Shown: in pieces, positions 1 through 7,906 of the stretch
Numbering within the stretch: position 1 is the stretch's first letter
Layout of the letters: each line of letters begins with the position of its first letter
Assembly: GCA_016700055.1 (NCBI GenBank)
Contig: CP064997.1
Location: 2,294,001-2,358,000, forward strand
Reading direction: 5' to 3'
DNA length: 64,000 bases
Origin: Actinomycetota bacterium
Lineage (GTDB): Bacteria; Actinomycetota; Acidimicrobiia; Acidimicrobiales; Ilumatobacteraceae
The notes under the pieces: model-generated
Told to the model about the DNA's origin: nothing
What the model saw: only the letters and a program-made list of their open reading frames with translations
Databases searched by the model: none
Translations under genes and position numbers: made by a program

Positions 1-20
1 GCGGACCTGAGCACGCACTG

Positions 21-67
21 AGTCGTTGGGGTCCCCAGTCGTTGGGTTCCCAGTCGTTGGGGTCCCT
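21..67. repeat. Three tandem copies of a 15-16 bp repeat
   Basis: The unit AGTCGTTGGGGTCCC occurs at 21-36, 37-51 and 52-67 with one or two changes (the middle copy reads GGGTTCCC). Each unit ends in a small GGGTCCC-type palindrome. The array lies just upstream of the helicase gene that starts at 152. No gene is visible in bases 1-151; the remainder of this stretch holds only a plausible leader and a purine-rich ribosome binding site. Confidence 0.75.
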
Positions 68-151
68 AGGTGGTGCGTCCGCTGCCAGATAGAGTGGAAC
101 GGCCCCAGATCCGGTTGCGAGAGCGCTTCGGGCTCCGGGGGAGCACGACGG

Positions 152-2305
152 ATGACGAGCCAGCACCCCGACCTCGCTGCCGAGCAGGCGTACATCGACC
201 ATGCCTACGACTGCCTGGATCGCAGCCGCGCCGACGCGTGGAAGCTGCGCCAGCTCTCCGAGGCCGGTCTCGGCGGCACGTTCCAGGCGCGATACGAGCG
301 CGACGTGTTCGACGAGGCTGTGGTGAAGCGCCTGGCCGATCTCGAGCTGGGCAACGCGGCCCTCGTCTTCGGTCGCATCGACCGCCTGATCGAGGGCCCC
401 GACGGCACGGAGAGCTTCCACATCGGACGCCTCGCCGTCGCCGACGAGCATCGTGAGCCCATCGTCGTCGACTGGCGGGCACCGGTCGCCGAGCCGTTCT
501 ACCGGGCGACCGGGCGTGAGCCGATGGGGCTCGCCCGCCGTCGCCACTTCCATGTGCACGGGCGCGAACTGCTCGGCATCGAGGACGAGCTGTTCGGCGA
601 GGGCCACCTCGGCATGGGCCACGACGAAGGCCTCGACGGCCAGCCGGCCGGGGTCACCCATGCGGGCACCGGGCTGCGCGGCTACAGCACCCTGCTTGCG
701 GCGATCGAGCGCGGCCGCACCGGCCAGCTCGGCGACATCGTGGCCACGATCCAGGCCGAGCAGGACGCGATCATCCGCTCTCCCCAGCCAGGTGTGCTCG
801 TCGTCCAGGGCGGCCCGGGTACCGGCAAGACGGTGGTCGCGCTCCACCGCGGCGCCTACCTGCTGTACACGTTCCGCTTCCCGCTCGAAGACCAGGGCGT
901 GCTCGTGATCGGTCCGAACCGGGTGTTCCTGCGCTACATCGAGCAGGTCCTGCCGAGCCTCGGCGAGGCCGGCGTCGAGCAGGCGGTGCTCGCCGACCTG
1001 GTTCCCGACGTCACGTTCGCCCGCATCGGCGCCGGCGGCGACAGCCAGCTGGCCGAGCGCGTGAAGGGCCACATCGCGATGTCCGACGTCGTCGCGAAGG
1101 CGATCACGGACCGCGAGCGATCGCTGCGCGAAGACCTGGTGGTGCCGTTCCGCTCCGGGTACACGAGGCTGCGGGCCGAGGAGAGCGCGCGCATCGTCAG
1201 GACGGCGCGCCGGCGCTTCCGCCGCCACAACGGCGGGCGGCGCTGGGTGGAGGCCGAGGTGTGGGCGGCGATGGCCGCCGCCGCTCGCGACAACGACGTC
1301 GAGCCGGTCGAGGTGAAAGACGCGGTGCGGCACCTCGACGACGTGCGCGCGGCGCTGGAGCGGATGTGGCCGGTGCTCACCCCGGCCGAGCTGCTCCACG
1401 ACCTGTTCGGGTCCAAGGCGCTGCTGCGCCTGGCCGGATCGCAGCACTTCGCCGACGACGAGCTGATGGCGCTGCACCGGCCCCGGTGCGCCGACGTGCA
1501 CGAGGTGCGCTGGAGCGACGCCGACGTGGCCCTGCTCGACGAGGCCCGCTGGCAGCTCGGCCCGGTGCCGCGCCGCGGCGGCAAGGTCGACGAGGCCGAC
1601 GAGATCCGCACCTACGGCCACATCATCATCGACGAGGTGCAGGACCTGACGCCGATGCAGCTGAGGATGGCGGCGCGGCGCTCGCTGAACGGGTCGATGA
1701 CCGTCGTCGGCGACATCGCCCAGGCCACCGGCCCCCTCGCGCCCGACGACTGGGGCGACGTGCTCGCCCATCTGCCCGATCGCAAGCCCGCTCGGGTGAT
1801 CGGCCTGAGCGTCGGCTACCGCATCCCGGGTCAGATAATGGACCTCGCCAACCGGGTGATGGCGGCGGCGACCCCGGGGCTGCGTGCCCCGGCCGCGGTG
1901 CGCGAGGGCGAGGTGGCGCCGCGGGTGGTGTCGGCTTCACCCGGTGCGCTCGCGGCCGAGGTCGCGAAGCGCGCCGGCGAACTGATGGCCGATCTCGTCG
2001 ATGGCAACATGGCCGTCGTCACCCCCGACGACCTCGTCGAGGAGATCTCCGAGGCGCTCGACGCCGCCGGGATCGAGCACGGCCGGGCGACCAGGACCGC
2101 GCTCGAGACCGGGGTCACGGTGGTGCCGGTCAGCCTGGTGAAGGGCCTCGAGCTCGACGGTGTGCTGGTGGTCGAGCCGGCCCGCATCGTCCAGACCGAG
2201 TCGCAGGGGCTACGCGCGCTGTACGTGGCGCTCACCCGCGCCACGCGGCGCCTGGTGGTGGTGCACTCCGAGGCGCTGCCGGCAGTGATGACCGCCGGCG
2301 CTTAG
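152..2305 (+). CDS. HelD-like UvrD/Rep-family ATPase (RNA polymerase recycling helicase)
   Basis: A 717-residue superfamily 1 helicase-like ATPase. HelD proteins bind stalled RNA polymerase and release it from DNA using ATP. The N-terminus is a charged region typical of HelD. The Walker A motif GGPGTGKT is near residue 230, a DEVQDLTPMQ Walker B/helicase II motif is near residue 495, and the UvrD-type C-terminal motif with VALTRATRRL is near residue 695. I chose the ATG at 152 because it follows a GGGGGAG ribosome binding site; the in-frame extension upstream to base 26 runs through the tandem repeat and looks non-coding. The gene stands alone, with the next gene on the opposite strand. It could also be a DNA helicase of the same superfamily, but the long stretch before Walker A favours HelD. 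Confidence 0.85.
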   Translation: MTSQHPDLAAEQAYIDHAYDCLDRSRADAWKLRQLSEAGLGGTFQARYERDVFDEAVVKRLADLELGNAALVFGRIDRLIEGPDGTESFHIGRLAVADEHREPIVVDWRAPVAEPFYRATGREPMGLARRRHFHVHGRELLGIEDELFGEGHLGMGHDEGLDGQPAGVTHAGTGLRGYSTLLAAIERGRTGQLGDIVATIQAEQDAIIRSPQPGVLVVQGGPGTGKTVVALHRGAYLLYTFRFPLEDQGVLVIGPNRVFLRYIEQVLPSLGEAGVEQAVLADLVPDVTFARIGAGGDSQLAERVKGHIAMSDVVAKAITDRERSLREDLVVPFRSGYTRLRAEESARIVRTARRRFRRHNGGRRWVEAEVWAAMAAAARDNDVEPVEVKDAVRHLDDVRAALERMWPVLTPAELLHDLFGSKALLRLAGSQHFADDELMALHRPRCADVHEVRWSDADVALLDEARWQLGPVPRRGGKVDEADEIRTYGHIIIDEVQDLTPMQLRMAARRSLNGSMTVVGDIAQATGPLAPDDWGDVLAHLPDRKPARVIGLSVGYRIPGQIMDLANRVMAAATPGLRAPAAVREGEVAPRVVSASPGALAAEVAKRAGELMADLVDGNMAVVTPDDLVEEISEALDAAGIEHGRATRTALETGVTVVPVSLVKGLELDGVLVVEPARIVQTESQGLRALYVALTRATRRLVVVHSEALPAVMTAGA

Positions 2306-2310
2306 CGACC

Positions 2311-2748
2311 TCAGGCGATCGAATCGGCCAGGTCGGCCACGAGGCGGGCGGCGCGGTCGGCATCGGCCGGGCGGTTGCGCTCGACGGCCGTGCGCGAAAG
2401 TGCCACCAGGCCGTCGATCTGGAGGGCAGCCAGCGAATCGGAGGCTTCGACCCCTGCCCGCGCCGCCGACCACAAGGCCTCGATCTCGACCAGGAGTTCT
2501 TCGGCATCACCCGCTGATTCGCCCGCGTCGCCCCCCGAGGGGCCGATGGTCGCGGACAGCTCGGTCATCGCCTCGACGAGGCGGTCGAGCAGCACGCTCG
2601 TCGAACCCTCCGGCACGGTGAGCGGCGCCACGGTGGTCACCGCGCCGTCGGCGGTGGTGTCGCTCGTGCCTTCGTCGACGGTCGTCGCGCACCCGCTGAG
2701 CGCAAGCGCACTCGCGAGGATCGGCCAGGCTTTGCGTCTCGACAACAT
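2311..2748 (-). CDS. Small predicted lipoprotein, unknown function
   Basis: A 145-residue protein with a lipoprotein signal peptide: a basic start (MLSRRK), a short hydrophobic segment, and the lipobox LSGC near residue 19. After the cysteine come a Thr/Val-rich linker and an Ala/Leu/Glu-rich helical domain. I do not recognise the family. It starts 10 bp after the DtxR-family gene on the same strand, so the two are probably co-transcribed, and a role linked to metal homeostasis is possible but unproven. An upstream in-frame start at 2802 would lie inside the regulator gene and would put residues in front of the signal peptide, so I reject it. Confidence 0.7.
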   Translation of the reverse strand: MLSRRKAWPILASALALSGCATTVDEGTSDTTADGAVTTVAPLTVPEGSTSVLLDRLVEAMTELSATIGPSGGDAGESAGDAEELLVEIEALWSAARAGVEASDSLAALQIDGLVALSRTAVERNRPADADRAARLVADLADSIA

Positions 2749-2758
2749 GCGTACGCGT

Positions 2759-3421
2759 TCAGTCGGTGACGAGGATGCGGGCGCTCGCGAACGCTCCGAC
2801 ACCCACGTGGTTCCCGTCGATCTCGACTGTCACCGTGCCGTCGGGTGAGGTCGCGGTGACCTGCCCGTTGCGGCCGGGGAGGATGGCGGCGTCTTCCAGG
2901 AAGTCGAGCAATCCGGGGGTGAACTCGAGCTCCTCGGGGATGCGGGCGACGGTGAAGCGGTCGCCGACGGTCAGCCTGCCGAGCGGCTGGGCGTCGGGCG
3001 CCTCGTAGTGCGAGCCGGGGATCGGGTTGCCGTGCGGGCAGGTGGTCGGCTCGCCGAGCACGCGATCGAGCGCCGCCTCGACGGCCGCGCTCATGACGTG
3101 CTCCCAGCGGCCTGCTTCGTGGTGGGCCTCGGCCCAGGACAGGCCGAGGATGTCGGTGAGGAACCGCTCTGCCAAGCGGTGGCGGCGCACGACACGCTGG
3201 GCGAGCAGGTCGCCGGCAGCGGTGAGGCGGATCTTGCGGGCGGTGGTGTGCACCAGGCCCTCGGCCTCCATGCGCTTGATCATCTCCGACACCGCGGGGC
3301 GGCTCACCTGGAGACGTTCCGCGATGCGGGCCTGGATCACGTCGAGATCGTCTTCACGCAGCTCGAATATGCACTCGCAGTACTCCTCGAACGCGGGGTG
3401 ACGTTCGGATGCGGCGGGCAT
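2759..3421 (-). CDS. DtxR/IdeR/MntR-family metal-dependent transcriptional regulator
   Basis: A 220-residue repressor with the family layout: winged helix (SRPAVSEMIKRMEAEGLV, residues 40-57), dimerisation/metal-binding domain (residues 80-140) and a C-terminal FeoA/SH3-like domain. Ancillary-site ligands equivalent to DtxR His79, Glu83 and His98 are visible (RHRLAE, AHHEA), and the WEHVM motif is conserved. Two primary-site positions differ from DtxR/IdeR: the Met10 position appears to be Glu13, and the Cys102 position is Gly104 (EAGRWEH instead of EACRWEH). This makes plain Fe(II) sensing less certain; Mn or another metal is possible. The start at 3421 gives MPAASERHP; the longer frame upstream is not coding. 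It is followed at 10 bp by a lipoprotein gene. Confidence 0.88.
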   Translation of the reverse strand: MPAASERHPAFEEYCECIFELREDDLDVIQARIAERLQVSRPAVSEMIKRMEAEGLVHTTARKIRLTAAGDLLAQRVVRRHRLAERFLTDILGLSWAEAHHEAGRWEHVMSAAVEAALDRVLGEPTTCPHGNPIPGSHYEAPDAQPLGRLTVGDRFTVARIPEELEFTPGLLDFLEDAAILPGRNGQVTATSPDGTVTVEIDGNHVGVGAFASARILVTD

Positions 3422-3474
3422 GGCGACGAGCCTACCGCCCTCGCTCGGTGCCGGCTGAGGTGTCCCGACCGCGC

Positions 3475-4506
3475 TCAGGCGGTCTCGGCGGCCGGCGCGA
3501 ACAGCTGGCTGGCCGGGGATGCGCCGGCCAGCGCGTCGGCGGCGAGCACCACCGCGGCGGCGGTGTACGCGGTGCGCTCGTCGGCGGGGAAGCGCTCGAA
3601 GTTGGGGTAGACGATGCCTGTCCAGTACGAGCCGTCGTCGTGGCGGTGAGCCCGGGTCCAGCGCAGCAGGTCGCTGGCGGTGTCGAGGTCTCCGATCGCG
3701 ACGTACGACAGGGCGCACTCGGCCGTCTCGGCCGCGGTCACCCACGGCTCGTCGCTGACGCAGCGGATGCCGCGTCCCTCGATCGAGAAGGTGTCCCAAC
3801 CGCTCTTCAGGCGGGCCACCGCCGGGTCGCCGAGGAGGACGTTCGTGAGCACCGGGTAGTACCAGTCCATCGCCCAGCGGTCCTTCGGCTCGAAGGCGTG
3901 CGGGGAGTTGGCGACGATGTCGGCGAGCCGGTCGGCGGCGGCGGCCCAGTCCGGGCGAGGACGACCGACCAGGTCGGCGACGAGCACTCCGCACTGCAAC
4001 GAGTGCCAGATGCTCGACGATCCGGTGAGCAGGGCATAGTCCCACGGGCAGCTGTCCACTTCACGGGCCCAGAGCACCGCGCCGTCGTGGCGGCGCAAGG
4101 ACAGCACCCAGTCGAGCGCCCGCTCGACGGTGGGCCAGAGGGCCTCGACGAACCCGCGGTCGTCGGTGCAGAGCCAGTGGTGCCAAACGCCCGCGGCGAC
4201 GTACGCGCAGACGTTGGTGTCGAGCTTCGGGTCCTCGACCGAACCGTCGGGCCAGTAGTAGTTGAACCACCAGCCGTCGGGATGCTGGGTCTCCACCAAC
4301 CACGCGTACGCCCGCTCGGCCTCGGTGTGCATGCCGACGAGGTCGAGCGCCATCGCCGTCTCGACGTGGTTCCATGGATCGCAGTGGCCGCCCGGGAACC
4401 AGGGGATCATCCCCGAGGGGAGCTGCAGCGCGGCGATCGACGCGGCGGTCTGGCACAGCTCGTCGGCGGAGATCACACCGGGGATGTCGGCGACCCGGAT
4501 GCTCAT
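3475..4506 (-). CDS. Alpha/alpha-toroid (prenyltransferase/glycosidase-like) protein
   Basis: A 343-residue soluble protein rich in Trp, His and Asp, with repeated helical-hairpin signatures such as WFPGGHCDPWNHVETAMAL, HPDGWWFNYYWPDGS and DDGSYWTGIVYPN. These resemble the alpha/alpha toroid fold of six-hairpin glycosidases and prenyltransferase-like proteins, and actinobacterial relatives are usually annotated 'prenyltransferase' without biochemical proof. Its ATG overlaps the methyltransferase stop (ATGA, 4503-4506), and the GT4 gene lies just upstream, so the three form one operon. A role in recognising or trimming a glycan or lipid made by the neighbouring enzymes is my inference; actual prenyl transfer is doubtful. 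Confidence 0.7.
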   Translation of the reverse strand: MSIRVADIPGVISADELCQTAASIAALQLPSGMIPWFPGGHCDPWNHVETAMALDLVGMHTEAERAYAWLVETQHPDGWWFNYYWPDGSVEDPKLDTNVCAYVAAGVWHHWLCTDDRGFVEALWPTVERALDWVLSLRRHDGAVLWAREVDSCPWDYALLTGSSSIWHSLQCGVLVADLVGRPRPDWAAAADRLADIVANSPHAFEPKDRWAMDWYYPVLTNVLLGDPAVARLKSGWDTFSIEGRGIRCVSDEPWVTAAETAECALSYVAIGDLDTASDLLRWTRAHRHDDGSYWTGIVYPNFERFPADERTAYTAAAVVLAADALAGASPASQLFAPAAETA

Positions 4507-5240
4507 CGCGCGACCTGCGCTCCGCCACGCTTCGTGCCGTAGAGCACCAGGCTCTTGCCGAGCACGGGCGACAGCACCCGATCGGCGACGGCGACCGAGC
4601 GCGGCTGCTCGACGATGTCCCATTCGAGGAAGCGGCGGTATGCCCGGACAGCGGCGTGGTCGTCGTTGCGCACACCGACGGCGCACTTCAGCCACCAGTA
4701 CGGCGAGTGGAGGGCGTGCGCGTGGTGGCTTCCGACGAGATCGAGCCCGGCAGCGCGCAGCTTCGCCCGCAGCTCGGTGGCCGAGTAGATGCGCAGGTGG
4801 CCCCCGGGTGCCGAGGGGGCGTGGTAGTCCTCCGACAGCCACCAGTTGACCTTCTCCGGCCACGACGTCGGGACGGTGCAGGCGAACGTGCCCTGCGGCT
4901 TCAGCACGCGGGTGAGCTCGGAGATCGCGGCCACGTCGTCTTGGATGTGCTCGAGCACCTCCGAGGTGATCACGCGGTCGAACGTCTCGTCGGCGAAGGG
5001 CAGGCGGGTGGCATCGCCGCGCAGCACTCCGACCAGGCGGTCGGCGGCGATCTCGCCAGCCTCGATCATCGCGTCGAAGGTGTCGCGCGTCTCTTGCAGC
5101 TCGTGCGGTGCATAGTCGAGGGCGACGACCCGGCCACCGAGGCGGGCTGCCTCGAACGCGTGACGGCCGAAGCCGGATCCGGCGTCGAGGACGAGGTCAC
5201 CGGGGCGCAGGCCGAGGCGATCGAAGCGGACGGTGAGCAT
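4503..5240 (-). CDS. Class I SAM-dependent methyltransferase
   Basis: A 245-residue methyltransferase. Motif I is VLDAGSGFGRH (residues 17-27), the acidic residue ending strand 2 is in VVALDYAP, and motif IV/post-motif is FDRVITSEVLEHIQDD near residue 90; the C-terminal half carries the substrate region. It resembles UbiE/COQ5-type small-molecule methyltransferases. It lies 22 bp downstream of the GT4 gene and is coupled to the next gene by ATGA. Mycobacteria pair similar methyltransferases and GT4 enzymes in methylglucose lipopolysaccharide and other envelope glycan pathways, so O-methylation of a sugar is a reasonable guess. Confidence 0.8.
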   Translation of the reverse strand: MLTVRFDRLGLRPGDLVLDAGSGFGRHAFEAARLGGRVVALDYAPHELQETRDTFDAMIEAGEIAADRLVGVLRGDATRLPFADETFDRVITSEVLEHIQDDVAAISELTRVLKPQGTFACTVPTSWPEKVNWWLSEDYHAPSAPGGHLRIYSATELRAKLRAAGLDLVGSHHAHALHSPYWWLKCAVGVRNDDHAAVRAYRRFLEWDIVEQPRSVAVADRVLSPVLGKSLVLYGTKRGGAQVAR

Positions 5241-5262
5241 GGGGTCGGTGAGGGTGCGAGGT

Positions 5263-6555
5263 TCAGATACGGCCGTTGCGGCGGAGCTTGTCGACGTTGT
5301 GGGGCATCGCCAGCACCTCGCGGTACTGGTCGACGGTCATCTGCGCGCAGCGGCGCCAGCTCCAGCGCTCGACGACGCGCTGGCGGCCGGCGGCTCCGAC
5401 GCGCGCCCGCAGCTCGGCATCGTCGAGGCCGCGGCGCAAGGCGTTGGCGAGGGCGTCGGCGTCGCCGGCGGGGCAGGACAGCACCGTGTCGCCGTCCTTG
5501 CCGGTGACCTCGGGCAGCGCGCCGCCGTCGGTGGCCACGAGGCATGTCGCGGTGCACATCGCTTCGATCGCGGGAAGGCTGAACCCCTCGTACAGGCTCG
5601 GCACGACGGCGAGCTCGGCTTCGGCGTAGAGCTCGACGATGCGCTCGTCGGGCACTCCGGACACGAACTCGATGTACGGCGCGAGCCCGAGCTTGTCGAT
5701 GAGGCTCATGCTCTTGCCCGGCTTGGGCTTGCCGATGATCGTCAGCGTGACGTCGCGCTCGGTGCGCAGCTTGGCCATGGCCTCGAGCAGGTACGAGAGG
5801 CCCTTCAGGGCGACGTCGGCCGAGGCGGTCGTGATCAACCTGCCGGGCACGCGCTGGACCTGCGGCATCGGGCGGAAGAGATCGGGGTCGACGCCGACGG
5901 GCACGAGGCGCATGCGCTCGTAGGACACGCCCATGTCCACGTGGATGTCCTTGATGCTGTTCTCGCTGACCACCACGATGCGCGGCATCTTCGATGCCAC
6001 GCGGGCCTGCATCTTCACGAAGGCGTACCACCTGCTGACCGACATCTTCTTGCGCCAGTTCGGCGCATGGCTGACCTCGAGCTCGCGGTCCTTCGTGATC
6101 GGGTGGTGCAGCGTGACGATCGTCGGGATCAGCTCTTCGAGCTTCAAGATGCCGTAGCCGAGGCACTGGTTGTCGTGCACGAGATCGAACTCGCGCACCC
6201 GCGGGCGCAGGTGGCGCAGCGCCCTCGCGCTGAACGCCAGCGGTTCGGAGAACGTGCCGGTGAGGAACTGGCCGAGCTCCATCGCGTCTTCGCGGGACTT
6301 GATCTCCCAGAACGCGGGGAGCCGGCCCGGATAGGTGTCGTTGAAGATGTCGAGGCTCGGCAGCTTCGTGAGCGCCACCCGCTCGTCGAGCACGGGGTAC
6401 GGCTGGCCGCCGAGCACCTCGACGGAGTGGCCGAGATCGGCCAACGCCTTGGTGAGGTGCCGGGTGTAGACACCCTGGCCACCGACGTGGGGTTTGCCCC
6501 TGTACGTGAGGTAGGCGATGCGCAGCGGCCCGTTCGGGTCCAGAGCCGGAGACAT
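5263..6555 (-). CDS. GT4-family glycosyltransferase
   Basis: A 430-residue GT-B fold enzyme. The N-terminal glycine-rich acceptor loop is KPHVGGQGVYTRHL (near residue 20), and the C-terminal nucleotide-sugar domain has the E-x7-E motif in LYEGFSLPAIEAM (near residue 325) followed by VATDGGALPEV. Enzymes of this family use NDP- or GDP-activated sugars with retention. It is the first gene of a leftward operon with a methyltransferase and an alpha/alpha-toroid protein. The sugar donor and acceptor cannot be read from the sequence; an envelope or storage glycan is likely from the context. Confidence 0.85.
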   Translation of the reverse strand: MSPALDPNGPLRIAYLTYRGKPHVGGQGVYTRHLTKALADLGHSVEVLGGQPYPVLDERVALTKLPSLDIFNDTYPGRLPAFWEIKSREDAMELGQFLTGTFSEPLAFSARALRHLRPRVREFDLVHDNQCLGYGILKLEELIPTIVTLHHPITKDRELEVSHAPNWRKKMSVSRWYAFVKMQARVASKMPRIVVVSENSIKDIHVDMGVSYERMRLVPVGVDPDLFRPMPQVQRVPGRLITTASADVALKGLSYLLEAMAKLRTERDVTLTIIGKPKPGKSMSLIDKLGLAPYIEFVSGVPDERIVELYAEAELAVVPSLYEGFSLPAIEAMCTATCLVATDGGALPEVTGKDGDTVLSCPAGDADALANALRRGLDDAELRARVGAAGRQRVVERWSWRRCAQMTVDQYREVLAMPHNVDKLRRNGRI

Positions 6556-6591
6556 AGGGTGCCGAGCCTACCGGGCGCGTGTACTGCCAGG

Positions 6592-7419
6592 TCAGGCGGG
6601 CGCCGGGTGCTCCACGGGCAAGCGCTCCCAGGAGATCTCCATCCAGCGCTCCAAGGACTCGCCGGGGGCGAGCGGGCGCGGGTCGAAGTTGATGGCGTCG
6701 GGTGGACCGGATTGGGGTTCTACGCACGTCGCGTGGGCCGGACGGTCGTAGACCACCCAGTGGTCGCAGTCGCTCGAGATCGTCACCCGCACGCCGGCGA
6801 CGTCGAGCTGCGGCGGCCGAATCGGCCCGACGAAGCAGTCGTCCCACGGCCCGGGCGGAATCTCCTCGGTGAGGGCCCCGGTCGGGATGCCGGAGTGGTC
6901 GAGCCGGTACATCGCCGCGAAGCCGAGCTCGGCGCGGGTCGGCTTGGCGAACCACGGGTGCCAGCCGAGCTCGGCGGGCATCTCGTCGTCGGTGGCGTGC
7001 ACCGCGAGGGTGCAGCGCAGGCGATCGGCCGACAGCTCGATGAGCTGGGTGACACGGCCGGCGAAGGGCCACGCCGGGCCGAGCCCGACCTCGAGCTCGA
7101 CTGCGGTCTCACTGCTGCGGGCGACGTCCCAGGCGCGGCCGACGGCGGTGCCGTGGATCGCGTGGGGGGCCAGGTTGCGGGGGAGGCGATGCTGCCGGCC
7201 GGCGAACGTGAACCGACCGTCACGCACCCGCCCTGCCCAGGGGGCCATGGGGAAGCAGCCCCAGCCGTGCGGGTCCGCTCCGGCGAGTTGCGCGGGCGTG
7301 GCCGTGACCAGCAGCTCGTTGCCGTGCACGGTGAGGCTCGCGATGCGCCCCCCGAGCGCCGGTGCGACGGTGCAGCTCGCCGGCCCCGCTTCGAGCAGCA
7401 CACGTTCGCGAGCGGCCAT
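6592..7419 (-). CDS. Aldose 1-epimerase family protein (galactose mutarotase-like)
   Basis: A 275-residue beta-sandwich protein of the aldose 1-epimerase/YeaD family. Visible signatures are ALGGRIASL near the N-terminus, the GCFPMAPWAGRVRDGRF motif typical of the family, a HAIHGTAVGRAW segment carrying a likely catalytic His, and a second His in AELGWHPWFAKP. These enzymes interconvert alpha and beta anomers of free or phosphorylated sugars. It sits 27 bp after dtd on the same strand, with 36 bp to the GT4 gene, so one long leftward transcript from lnt through this region is possible. Confidence 0.85.
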   Translation of the reverse strand: MAARERVLLEAGPASCTVAPALGGRIASLTVHGNELLVTATPAQLAGADPHGWGCFPMAPWAGRVRDGRFTFAGRQHRLPRNLAPHAIHGTAVGRAWDVARSSETAVELEVGLGPAWPFAGRVTQLIELSADRLRCTLAVHATDDEMPAELGWHPWFAKPTRAELGFAAMYRLDHSGIPTGALTEEIPPGPWDDCFVGPIRPPQLDVAGVRVTISSDCDHWVVYDRPAHATCVEPQSGPPDAINFDPRPLAPGESLERWMEISWERLPVEHPAPA

Positions 7420-7446
7420 TCGGCGCAGTCTGCCAGCGCGCGGCCT

Positions 7447-7890
7447 TCAGCCGACCACCTCGAGCAGCACGGTCACCGGCCCGTCGTTGACGAGGGCGAC
7501 CGCCATGTGCGCGCGGAAGGTGCCCGTGGCCACCGTGGCGCCGAGGCGGCGCAGCTCGGCGACGACTGCTTCCACCAACCCCTCGGCCACTTGCGGTGGG
7601 GCGGCCGCGGTCCAGCTCGGCCGCCGGCCCTTCGACGTGTCCCCGTACAGCGTGAACTGGCTGACCACCAGCACCTCGGCGGCGGTGTCCGCGGCGGACA
7701 GGTTCATCACCCCGGCCGCGTCGTCGAACACCCGCAGGTGCCAGATCCGCTCGGCGAGCTTGCGTGCCGTGGCCTCGGTGTCGGAGTGAGTGACGCCGAC
7801 GAGCACGCACAGCCCCCGCCCGATGCCGCCCACCTCGGCGCCGTCGACGGTGACCGCCGCCCGGCTGACACGTTGGACGAGCCCGCGCAC
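7447..7890 (-). CDS. dtd: D-aminoacyl-tRNA deacylase
   Basis: A 147-residue protein with both Dtd family signatures: SQFTLYGD (the SQFT motif) near residue 80 and NDGPVTVLLEV (the cross-subunit NxGPVT motif) at the C-terminus. The enzyme hydrolyses D-amino acids and glycine from mischarged tRNAs in the cytoplasm. The start is a GTG at 7890, giving an N-terminus VRGLVQRVSRA that matches the family exactly, preceded by a strong AGGAAGGGGGA ribosome binding site. It lies 16 bp downstream of lnt in the same direction. Confidence 0.95.
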   Translation of the reverse strand: MRGLVQRVSRAAVTVDGAEVGGIGRGLCVLVGVTHSDTEATARKLAERIWHLRVFDDAAGVMNLSAADTAAEVLVVSQFTLYGDTSKGRRPSWTAAAPPQVAEGLVEAVVAELRRLGATVATGTFRAHMAVALVNDGPVTVLLEVVG

Positions 7891-7906
7891 CAGTCGTCCC
7901 CCTTCC

